A model generated the notes under the pieces. That model had not been told where the DNA came from and searched no databases. It was given only the letters and a program-made list of their open reading frames with translations. Positions 34,657 through 42,717 of a stretch of 64,000 bases of DNA are shown here, piece after piece (position 1 is the stretch's first letter; every line of letters starts with the position of its first letter). Source of the DNA: Planctomycetota bacterium (GTDB lineage: Bacteria; Planctomycetota; B15-G4; JADJEK01); NCBI GenBank assembly GCA_016709145.1, contig JADJEK010000001.1, forward strand, positions 1,054,001 through 1,118,000, in the 5' to 3' direction. The translations under genes and the position numbers were made by a program.

Positions 34657-36630
34657 ATGGTCTCCGCCCCGATGAACCTTCCGCTGTTGCGTGACATCGT
34701 CGTCCTGATGGCCGTGTCGATCCCGGCCATCCTCGCGTTCCGTGCGCTGCGATTGCCGTCGCTCGCGGGCTACTTGCTCGTCGGCATCCTCGCCGGTCCG
34801 CACGCGTTCGGTCTCGTGCGCGAGACCGAAGCCGTCGAACGACTGTCCGAAGTCGGCGTCGTCCTGCTGTTGTTCACGCTCGGCCTCGAGTTCTCACCGG
34901 CGCGCTTCTCCGCGCAGAAGCGCGCGATCGTGTTCGGCGCCGGCTTCCAACTGGCGCTGACGACCCTCGTCATCTTCGCCATCGCGAAGGCGTTCGGCGT
35001 GACCACGCCGGTCGCGATCCTGCTCGGCTTCCTCGGCACCATGTCGAGCACGGCCTTCGTGCTGAAGGCGTACCAGGAGTCCCGCCAGCTCGAATCCCCG
35101 CACGGCACGCTCGCGCTCGGCGTGCTGCTGCTGCAAGACCTCGCGGTCATCCCGATGATGCTGCTGCTGCCCGCGCTCAGCAGCGGCGACGGCGCCGATC
35201 CGATGGCGCTCGGCATCGGCATCGTCAAAGGCATCATCGGCATCGCGATCGTGCTGTTGCTCGCGCGCTACGCGTTTCCGTGGGCCGCTCACCTGGTCGT
35301 GAAGTTCGGCGGGCGCGAGCTGTTCATCTTGTTCGTCGTCTGCGTCGCGCTCGGCTCCGCCGCGCTGACCGAGTCGTTCGGATTGTCGCTGTCGCTCGGC
35401 GCGTTCGTCGCCGGTCTGTTCATCGCCGAGTCCGACTTCAGCCACCAAGTCATCGCCGAGGTCGTGCCGTTCCGCGAGGTCTTCAACGCGCTGTTCTTCC
35501 TCTCGGTCGGCATGTTGCTGCAGCCCGGATTCGTCGCGGAGCATCCTCTGCTCGTGTTCGGCGTCGGCATCGCCGTCGTGATCGTGAAGTTCGCCGTGAT
35601 GGCGCCGGTCATCCTGTTCCTGACCCGGAGCAAGCGCCTCGGCGTGCTCGTCGGCATCGCCGTCGCCCAAGTCGGCGAGTTCTCGTTCATCGTCGCGCAG
35701 CAAGGCGCCTCGATGCTGTCCGACGCCGAGGAGCAACTGTTCTACGCCGTCACGGTGCTCACGATGTTCGCGACGCCGTTCCTGCTGCAAGCGGCACCAC
35801 GCGTACTCATCCGGCTCGGCGCGCGCGGTCAACTGGCCGAACGCCGCGGCGACGAGAAGCGCGGCGAGCACGACGTGCTCATCATCGGCTTCGGCCATTG
35901 CGGTCAGCAGCTCGCGCAAGTCCTCACCGCGTGCGGGATCCGTTACGCCGTCCTCGACCTCAACGCCGACAGCGTGAAGCGCGCCCGCGACGCCGGCATC
36001 CCGATCCGCTTCGGCGATGCATCGAGTCGCGAGACGCTGATCCACGCCGGCCTGTGGTCGACCAAGGTCGTCGTGTTCGCGATGTCGGATCCGCAGGCCA
36101 CGCGACACGCGGTCGCGCTCGTGCGCAACCTCGCGCCGAACGTCCACGTCGTCGTGCGCACGCGCTTCATCCGTGAAGTCGACGAACTGCTGCGGCTCGG
36201 TGCCGACCAAGTCATCCCCGAAGAGTTCGAGACGTCGATCGAGATCTTCTCGCGCGTGTTGCAGCACCTGCATGTCCCGCGCGGCAACATCGTCGTCCAA
36301 GCCGAACTCATGCGTCGCGAGGGGTACCACGTGCTGCGTACCGGCACCGCGCCGACGCGATCGCTCGACGCGGTGCGCGAACTCCTCGCGCTCACGCAAG
36401 TCGAGATCGAGCGCGTTCCGGACAGCTCACCGGCCGCGGGCAAGACGCTCGCCGAACTCGAACTGCGCCAGCGCACCGGTGTGTCCGTGATCGCCGCCGT
36501 GCGCGACGGCGTCGCGTCCGCGAGCCCCGGCCCCGATCTCCGTCTGGCCGCGGGCGACGTGCTCGTGATCGTCGGTTCGCATGCTCAAATCGAGGCCTGT
36601 CGCAAGACTCTCCACGGGACTCCCTCGTGA
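34657..36630 (+). CDS. KefB/KefC-type monovalent cation:proton antiporter
   Basis: The 657-residue product has an N-terminal Na+/H+ exchanger domain with about 12 membrane segments (to about residue 390; LGFLGTMSSTAF, LLLQDLAVIP and FGLSLSLGAFVAGLFIAES are typical of CPA2). A TrkA-N domain follows (about 405-520, nucleotide motif GFGHCG), then a TrkA-C domain (about 570-650). Such proteins exchange K+ or Na+ for protons and are gated by bound nucleotides or glutathione. ATG 34657 is used; ATG 34672 is equally possible since neither has a clear ribosome binding site. Its stop overlaps the next gene's start. Confidence 0.9.
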   Translation: MVSAPMNLPLLRDIVVLMAVSIPAILAFRALRLPSLAGYLLVGILAGPHAFGLVRETEAVERLSEVGVVLLLFTLGLEFSPARFSAQKRAIVFGAGFQLALTTLVIFAIAKAFGVTTPVAILLGFLGTMSSTAFVLKAYQESRQLESPHGTLALGVLLLQDLAVIPMMLLLPALSSGDGADPMALGIGIVKGIIGIAIVLLLARYAFPWAAHLVVKFGGRELFILFVVCVALGSAALTESFGLSLSLGAFVAGLFIAESDFSHQVIAEVVPFREVFNALFFLSVGMLLQPGFVAEHPLLVFGVGIAVVIVKFAVMAPVILFLTRSKRLGVLVGIAVAQVGEFSFIVAQQGASMLSDAEEQLFYAVTVLTMFATPFLLQAAPRVLIRLGARGQLAERRGDEKRGEHDVLIIGFGHCGQQLAQVLTACGIRYAVLDLNADSVKRARDAGIPIRFGDASSRETLIHAGLWSTKVVVFAMSDPQATRHAVALVRNLAPNVHVVVRTRFIREVDELLRLGADQVIPEEFETSIEIFSRVLQHLHVPRGNIVVQAELMRREGYHVLRTGTAPTRSLDAVRELLALTQVEIERVPDSSPAAGKTLAELELRQRTGVSVIAAVRDGVASASPGPDLRLAAGDVLVIVGSHAQIEACRKTLHGTPS

Positions 36631-37226
36631 TGCAGCGCCTGGCCCTCGTCCTGCTCGCCGTGCTCGCACTCGCCGTCGGCGGTGTGCTGTTCGCGCGTTC
36701 GCGCATCGCCGCGGTCGAGACGTTCGCATGGCGCGACGGGTTCCCGCACCGCTTGCTCTACGAATCGGCGCCGACCACGCTGTTCCCGACCGCGCGGACC
36801 ACGGCTCTCGGCCAGACCGTCGACGTCGACTACGGCAACGGCATGTCGATCCGCGTCGAGATCACGACTTCTCCGGAGACCGCGGCTGCGATCGCGCGGC
36901 GTTGGTACGACGGCGAGCGTGCCGCCGCGACCTCGGCGCGCGAGTCCGCGGCCGGATTCGAGCTCACGTCGAGCGCGGCTCCGCCGAGTCACGCGCGCAT
37001 CGTGGTCGTCGGCGAAGCAGCCGTTCGCACCACGGGTACGCATCCCGACGATCGCGCTCGATTGCTGACCTGGATCCCGGGGTTGCAGCGCGGCGAGATC
37101 GAAGATCCGATCGCCGTCCTGCGCCGCGACCGACCCACGCTGTTCTGGGCGCTGCTGACCCTCACGGCCTGCGTCGCTGCGATCGCCTCATGGCGCGCAC
37201 GCCATGCGGTTCCGCGCTCGCGTTGA
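36630..37226 (+). CDS. Membrane protein of unknown function
   Basis: The 198-residue product has an N-terminal membrane segment (about residues 4-22), an outer domain of about 135 residues, and a second membrane segment near the C-terminus (about 170-188, TLFWALLTLTACVAAIASW). The soluble part has alpha/beta character and many alanines, with no motif I recognise. The start ATG overlaps the antiporter stop (TGATG), so it is coupled to it and may belong to the same function. A GTG directly before the ATG could also serve as start. Confidence 0.65.
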   Translation: MQRLALVLLAVLALAVGGVLFARSRIAAVETFAWRDGFPHRLLYESAPTTLFPTARTTALGQTVDVDYGNGMSIRVEITTSPETAAAIARRWYDGERAAATSARESAAGFELTSSAAPPSHARIVVVGEAAVRTTGTHPDDRARLLTWIPGLQRGEIEDPIAVLRRDRPTLFWALLTLTACVAAIASWRARHAVPRSR

Positions 37227-37256
37227 GCGATCGGGCTCGCGACCTTCGTCCGAGGT

Positions 37257-37601
37257 TCAGCCGGCGAGCAATCGATCGCCGAACGCACGCAGCGTCGAGT
37301 TCCACGCGAGCGCCATGCCCGGCGTCCACTCGACGCGCCCGAGCCGCTTCGCGAACACTTTCATCAGCGAGTCGGCGAACGCCACCACGGCGGGACTCGG
37401 CGTTGCGGCCGAAGCACTCGGGGTCGGCGCGCCGGCGAAGCGTTGCAGCGCGGCCCACATGCCCGCGGCGTCCTTGAACGGCAACGCGGTCGCGCTCGTC
37501 GCGTGGTGCCGTCCGAGGTCGGCCAGGACGTCGGCGCAGAATTCGGACCCATCGCGCGCCACGGCCGCCAGGCTCGCCTTCAGGACGTCTTCGTTCTGCA
37601 T
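37257..37601 (-). CDS. Small hypothetical protein
   Basis: The 114-residue product lacks a signal peptide or membrane segment and looks helical, with an alanine/proline-rich linker (about residues 57-70). I recognise no family. It is divergent from the M24 aminopeptidase gene, with 39 bases between the starts, and ends 30 bases after the stop of the membrane protein on the other strand. Codon use resembles its neighbours, so it is probably a real gene, but support is limited to the open frame and the clean fit between neighbours. Confidence 0.55.
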   Translation of the reverse strand: MQNEDVLKASLAAVARDGSEFCADVLADLGRHHATSATALPFKDAAGMWAALQRFAGAPTPSASAATPSPAVVAFADSLMKVFAKRLGRVEWTPGMALAWNSTLRAFGDRLLAG

Positions 37602-37640
37602 GAGACTCGACCCACCTTTCGCGGCGGTATCCTCCGCCGC

Positions 37641-39413
37641 ATGAACGCGATCCTCGAACGTCTGTCCGGCCTGCGCGGCGCGATGCGCACGCACGGGATT
37701 TCGCACTACCTCGTACCGAGCGCCGACGAGCACATCAACGAGTACCTCCCGCGCTGGAACGCGCGCCGCGAGTGGCTCAGCGGCTTCAGCGGCTCGGCCG
37801 GCGATCTGCTCGTCGGGATCGATCCGCACGAAACCGTCCTGTTCACCGATGGCCGCTATCACCTCCAGGCCGAACGCCAACTCGCCGGGACGTCGATCGC
37901 GCTGGAGCGCGTCGGCACGAAGGACGCGAAGACGCTGGGCCAGAAGATCAGCGAGTTCGCGAAGGCGCACGGCGCGAAGTTCGTGCTGGGCTTCGATCCT
38001 GCGGTGCTCGCGATCGGGACGGTCGAGGCGCTCGAGAAGCTCGTCCAGCCGCACGGCGCGCGACTCGCGCCGATCCCGGGCCATCTCGTCGACGCGCTGT
38101 GGCACGACCGCGAGCGGCCGCCGACCTCGCCGCTGATCGCCTGCCCGAGCGAATGGAGTGGCGCCAGCGTCGCGCAGAAGCTCGACGCGCTGCGCCGCCA
38201 ATGCGCGAAGCACGACGCCACGGCGCTGACCGTCGTGAAGCTCGATCAGATCGCGTGGTTGCTGAACCTGCGGTCGCTCGACGACGTGCCGTACAACCCC
38301 GTGTTCGAGGCGTTCCTGTACGTCGACGCGACCTCGGTCCACGTGTTCGTGCATGGCCCCGACCAGCGACTGTCGCGCGAAGCCCGCGCGTCGATCCCGG
38401 GCTTGGTCACGCACGAGTACGCCGAGTTCGTGCCTTTCCTCGAACGCGTCGCGAACGCGCGCGTCCTGCTCGACCCCGACGCCACGACGCAATCGGTGCT
38501 GAACGCTCTCACGCGTTCCTCGAGCAACACGATCGTGCGCTCGCAGATCCCGATCGAATTGGCGAAGGCCGTGAAGAACGAGCACGAACTGCGCTGCATG
38601 GAGCGCGCGAACTTGCTCGCGAGTTTCGCCAAGGCTCGTGCGCTGCGTTGGCTCGATGAACGCGTCGCGGCCGGCGACCACGTGACCGAGGCGTCGTTCC
38701 GCGATCGCATCGAGGCGTACTACGCCGATCTTCCCGGCTATCGCGGCTTGTCGTTCAACACGATCTCGGCGACCGGCAAGAACGGCGCGATCATCCACTA
38801 CGGCGAGGCCGGTGAGCATCCGCTGCGGGACGGCGAGCTGTTCCTGATCGACTCCGGCATCCAATGCGACGGCGGCACCACCGACGCCACGCGCACGGTC
38901 GCGGTCGGAACGCCGACCGCCGAGCAGCGCCGTTTGTTCACGCGCGTGCTGCAAGCGCACATCGGCGGCGCGAAGGCCGTGTTCCCCGAGGGCACGAGCG
39001 GCGCGGCGATCGACGCGCTCGTGCGCGCGCCGATGTGGAGCGATGGCCTCAACTACGACCACGGCACCGGCCACGGCGTCGGCGCGTTCCTGTGCGTCCA
39101 CGAAGGTCCGTTCGCGATCGCGGAACCGAAGCGTCGCGCCAACGCGGTCATCGCGCTCGCACCCGGGATGATCACGTCGATCGAGCCGGGCTACTACCGC
39201 GCCGACTTCGGCGGCATCCGCATCGAGAACCTCTACGTCGTGAAGGACCTGAACAAGGTCGTGGACGGCAAGCGCTATTTCGGCCTCGAGTCGTTGACGT
39301 GGGTGCCGTTCGACGAACGCTTGATCGATCGCGCCGAGTTGACGAGGGCGGAACTCGCGTGGCTCGACCACTACCAGGCCGAATCGGCGCGCAGGTTGGC
39401 GACGGTGGGGTGA
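37641..39413 (+). CDS. Xaa-Pro aminopeptidase, M24B family
   Basis: The 590-residue product is a cytoplasmic aminopeptidase that removes N-terminal residues before proline. Two creatinase-like N-terminal domains (about 5-300) precede the pita-bread domain, which has all metal ligands: Asp404 (LIDSG), Asp415 (TTDATR), His478 (GTGHGVG), Glu515 (SIEPGYY) and Glu529 (RIENLY). Its length and the GHGVGAFLCVHEGP motif match the three-domain aminopeptidase P type found in eukaryotes and many bacteria. No ribosome binding site is obvious before ATG 37641. Confidence 0.95.
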   Translation: MNAILERLSGLRGAMRTHGISHYLVPSADEHINEYLPRWNARREWLSGFSGSAGDLLVGIDPHETVLFTDGRYHLQAERQLAGTSIALERVGTKDAKTLGQKISEFAKAHGAKFVLGFDPAVLAIGTVEALEKLVQPHGARLAPIPGHLVDALWHDRERPPTSPLIACPSEWSGASVAQKLDALRRQCAKHDATALTVVKLDQIAWLLNLRSLDDVPYNPVFEAFLYVDATSVHVFVHGPDQRLSREARASIPGLVTHEYAEFVPFLERVANARVLLDPDATTQSVLNALTRSSSNTIVRSQIPIELAKAVKNEHELRCMERANLLASFAKARALRWLDERVAAGDHVTEASFRDRIEAYYADLPGYRGLSFNTISATGKNGAIIHYGEAGEHPLRDGELFLIDSGIQCDGGTTDATRTVAVGTPTAEQRRLFTRVLQAHIGGAKAVFPEGTSGAAIDALVRAPMWSDGLNYDHGTGHGVGAFLCVHEGPFAIAEPKRRANAVIALAPGMITSIEPGYYRADFGGIRIENLYVVKDLNKVVDGKRYFGLESLTWVPFDERLIDRAELTRAELAWLDHYQAESARRLATVG

Positions 39414-39498
39414 TCCGCGTTAGGCCGGCTGCGGGTTACCCTGCAGCGCGCGCGGCGTAGTTCGATCCGTTCCGGTCGCGTTCGAAGAGGGGAACCCG

Positions 39499-42024
39499 AT
39501 GCGCTCGACGATCCGAGTCGCGCTGTTCTTGGCCATCGTCGCGGTCACGTCCGACACTTCGATCGCACGCCAGCGACCGCCGTATCCGGCCGCGGTGACG
39601 AGCGCGCCTGTCTACCCCAACGGGGTGACGTTCGCTCGCGACTTCGATCGCGACGGCCGCATCGATCTCCTCGGCGTCGTCCCAGAACTCGTGACGACGT
39701 TCGGCGACGGGTTCGGCAATTTCGAGGGATCGGTGACGACCGAGCTCTTCTGCGCGCCACCTTGCACCGTCGGTGACATGGACGGCGACGGGATCCTCGA
39801 TCTGGTCGCCAAGATCGGCGCGCAGACGCGAGTGTTCCGCGGTGACGGGTTCGGGAAGTTCGCGATCTCCGGCACGAACTTGCCGCTGCCGTTCCCCGTC
39901 GCGATCGCGGCCGCCGATGCGGACGACGACGGCGACGTCGACATCGTGTCCGTGGGGGCGCATCCGTTCGGATTCCGCGTGCTCGCGAACGGCAGTCCGT
40001 GGAAGGTCGTCCACTCGTCGGTTCCGCTGGTGCCCGAGCGTCTCGAGGTCGCCGATATCGACGGGAACGGCCACGTCGACGCGGTCGTGACCGAGCCGAG
40101 CTTGCACCGCGTGACGATCGCATTCGGAAGCGGCACGGGCACGTTCGTGAGTCCCGTTTCGATCGCCCTCGGGCCGGCGTTCACGGAGTCGCGAGACCTC
40201 GAAGTCGTCGACGTCGACGGGGACGCGCGGCTCGATGTGGTCGTGCTCGATGCGCAGGGCACGGTGCATGTCGCGCTCTACGTCGGCGGTGGGACGTTCG
40301 CGGCGCCCGCCGCCATCCTCACCGACGCCGAGTCGATCGCGGTCGCGGACGGAGACGCCGACGGGGATGCCGACATCGTTCTCGGAGGAACCGCGCGCCT
40401 GCTGCGCAACGACGGCGGCGCGACGTTCACGAGCGTCGTCGCGACGAACGGCTGGATCCCTGAACACGTGCTGTTCTTCGGCGCCGTCGACGGTGATCCG
40501 TGGATGGACGTGATCGCGAGGCAGGCGTCCGACCAACTCGCGGTTCTGACGCTCCTCGGCTCCGGGCCGCTGACGTTCGAGAGCGGTGTGGCGTCCGAGT
40601 TCGAGGCGAGCCCAGGCTTTCCCGCGATCGCCGACATCGATGGGGACGGCGATCTGGACGTCGCGCGCGTCCATGCGCCGTACACGCCGCAGGCGACATT
40701 CCGGTTCGCGCTGAACGACGGCACGGGACGGTTCGTCGCGCAGAACGGGCCTCCTGCGACGTTCGGTGTACCGAGCGCCGGTGATTTCGACGGCGACGGA
40801 ATCGTCGATCTCGCGACGCGATCGTCGGAGTGGTCGAGCGCGAACACGAACCAGGTCGATGTGTTCCGGGGTTCGGGCGGCGGCGGATTCACGGCCCCCT
40901 TGTCGAGACAGTTCTCGGGGTTCGAGTTCGGTCCCATGCAAGTCGTCGACATCGACGCCGACGGCGTCGACGAGCTCGCGTACCTCGTCCGTCATGCCGC
41001 GCGGCTGGAGTTCGTCCACGTCTCCGCCGGGTCGCTCTCCCTCATGCAGATGCTGCCGCTCGGCTGGATCGTGTTGGGATCCCGCATCGCGCGGTTCGGC
41101 GACCTCGACGGGGACGGCTTCCCCGAGCTGGCGAGCGTGGATCCCTTCGTCGACGACACGATTCAATTCCACGCGAACGTGGCGGGCACTCTGGTCCCGA
41201 CGGGATCGAGCGTGGTCGCGACGTACTACTTCGTACGGGACGTGCAACTCGGTGACCTTGATGGCGACGGCCTGGTCGATCTCGTCCATTCGCAGTACGT
41301 CGTCGGGTCACACCCCTTGTTCGCGGAGTTGTGGAGTCGTCGGTCGCTGGGCGCGGGAGCGTTCGCCGCTCCTGTCGTTTCGCCGCCGATGTTCTGGTTC
41401 GGATCGTTCGAGCTCGCGGATCTCGACGGCGACGCACGCCCCGAAGTGATGACGTTGCCCTACTCGTCGACCCGCGTCGCGCGCTCCGTGGGGTTCGGAC
41501 AGTTCGAGCCGCCCTCGCCGACGTTCCTCGCGTACGCCAACGGGAAGGTGGCGGACTTGGATGGCGACGGCCGGCCCGAACTCGTCGCCGGGGGCTCGAA
41601 GCAACTGACGGTGCTGCGCATCGAATGCGTCGGCAGCGCCGGTCGCTTCGGCCACGCGTGCGCGGGGGCGGGCGGATTCGCTCCGTCGCTGACGCTGGAA
41701 GGGTGCGTCCGGCCCGGAGCCGCGGTGACGATCGGCGTTCGCAATGCTCCGGGCGGTTCGATCGCGTTGCTGATCGCCGGGACGGGTGCAGCGCCCAGTG
41801 CGTCGGGCAACTCGTGCCTGCTCCAAGTCGCGGCGTCGGCCGGCGTCGTGCTCGCGCTTCCGCTGGCCGGCACGGGGCCGGGCAACGGGCAAGGGACGAT
41901 CACGGCGCACGTGCCGTCGACGATCGCGCACGCGTCGCACGTAATGCTGCAGGCCGTCGTCGCCGACGCGTCGCTCGCGCACGGCTTCTCGGTGACGCAA
42001 GGCCTCGACGTCTACGTCGAGTGA
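39499..42024 (+). CDS. Secreted FG-GAP/VCBS repeat protein
   Basis: The 841-residue product has a signal peptide (about residues 1-23) and then about 700 residues of repeats with calcium-binding-like motifs DxDxDGxxD (DFDRDGRID, DMDGDGILD, DADDDGDVD, DIDGNGHVD, DIDGDGDLD, DFDGDGIVD, DLDGDGLVD). These form FG-GAP blades as in integrin-like beta-propellers. A C-terminal domain of about 130 residues (from CVGSAGRFGHACAGAGGF) is a beta-sandwich type common at the ends of planctomycete exported proteins. Role is unknown, likely extracellular adhesion or carbohydrate binding. A good ribosome binding site (GAGGGG) precedes the ATG. Confidence 0.87.
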   Translation: MRSTIRVALFLAIVAVTSDTSIARQRPPYPAAVTSAPVYPNGVTFARDFDRDGRIDLLGVVPELVTTFGDGFGNFEGSVTTELFCAPPCTVGDMDGDGILDLVAKIGAQTRVFRGDGFGKFAISGTNLPLPFPVAIAAADADDDGDVDIVSVGAHPFGFRVLANGSPWKVVHSSVPLVPERLEVADIDGNGHVDAVVTEPSLHRVTIAFGSGTGTFVSPVSIALGPAFTESRDLEVVDVDGDARLDVVVLDAQGTVHVALYVGGGTFAAPAAILTDAESIAVADGDADGDADIVLGGTARLLRNDGGATFTSVVATNGWIPEHVLFFGAVDGDPWMDVIARQASDQLAVLTLLGSGPLTFESGVASEFEASPGFPAIADIDGDGDLDVARVHAPYTPQATFRFALNDGTGRFVAQNGPPATFGVPSAGDFDGDGIVDLATRSSEWSSANTNQVDVFRGSGGGGFTAPLSRQFSGFEFGPMQVVDIDADGVDELAYLVRHAARLEFVHVSAGSLSLMQMLPLGWIVLGSRIARFGDLDGDGFPELASVDPFVDDTIQFHANVAGTLVPTGSSVVATYYFVRDVQLGDLDGDGLVDLVHSQYVVGSHPLFAELWSRRSLGAGAFAAPVVSPPMFWFGSFELADLDGDARPEVMTLPYSSTRVARSVGFGQFEPPSPTFLAYANGKVADLDGDGRPELVAGGSKQLTVLRIECVGSAGRFGHACAGAGGFAPSLTLEGCVRPGAAVTIGVRNAPGGSIALLIAGTGAAPSASGNSCLLQVAASAGVVLALPLAGTGPGNGQGTITAHVPSTIAHASHVMLQAVVADASLAHGFSVTQGLDVYVE

Positions 42025-42051
42025 CGAGGCCTCGCCGACCGCGTTCGAGCG

Positions 42052-42717
42052 TCAGCGCAATTCCCGGATCCGCAGGTTGCGCCAGCGCACGCGCAACGGC
42101 GCTTCGCGATCGCCGACGCCGTGGACTTGCAGCGCGATGAAGCCCTGCGCCGTCATCGCATCGTGGTGATCCGCGGCGGGCACGCCGTTCAACCACGAGC
42201 GGATGTGATCGCCGTCGCAGACGATGCGGAACTCGTTCCACGCGCCCTGCTTGAACGCCGCGCGCGCTTGCGGATTCTGCTCGAGCGAACACAACCAACC
42301 GCGGCGTGCTTCGTCGTAGAGGCCGCCGGTCCACGCGCGATCACTCGGATCGATCTCGATCTGGTAGCCGTGGACGCGACCGTCCTGATACGTCGTCACG
42401 CTCTGCGACCGGATCTGGATGCCCGAGTTCGCCTCGGCGTCGATCAGGAACTCGAGGCGCAGTTCGAAGTCCGCGTACTCGCGTTGCGTGCAGAGGAAGC
42501 TGTTGTCCGTGCGTGGCCGCGACTCGCCGACGATCGCGCCGTCCTCGACGAAGTACGCGGCCTTGCCGCCTCGCTGCACGAACCCGTCCAACGTCGAGCC
42601 GTCGAACAACGGCACGAAGCCGTCGTCGAGGGCTGTCGATCCTCCGTCGTCCTGCCACGATGCGAGCGAACAGCTCGTGAAGACCAACGCCATTCCCCAT
42701 CCGACTCCCCATCTCAT
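42052..42717 (-). CDS. DUF1080 (3-keto-disaccharide hydrolase-like) secreted protein
   Basis: The 221-residue product has a signal peptide, with a possible lipobox at FTSC (Cys16), and a single DUF1080 domain: FVPLFDGSTLDGFVQRGG near the start, FELRLEFLIDAEANSGIQIRS in the middle and GFIALQVHG near the end. This concanavalin-like domain is abundant in Planctomycetota and includes 3-keto-disaccharide hydrolases. Its start overlaps the stop of the PVC-type dehydrogenase gene by four bases, so the two are made together and likely act on the same extracellular sugar. Substrate is unknown. Confidence 0.9.
   Translation of the reverse strand: MRWGVGWGMALVFTSCSLASWQDDGGSTALDDGFVPLFDGSTLDGFVQRGGKAAYFVEDGAIVGESRPRTDNSFLCTQREYADFELRLEFLIDAEANSGIQIRSQSVTTYQDGRVHGYQIEIDPSDRAWTGGLYDEARRGWLCSLEQNPQARAAFKQGAWNEFRIVCDGDHIRSWLNGVPAADHHDAMTAQGFIALQVHGVGDREAPLRVRWRNLRIRELR

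Noticed and set aside
34009..34694. Small open frames in the repeat island
   Set aside because: They overlap inverted and tandem repeats, lack ribosome binding sites and resemble no family.
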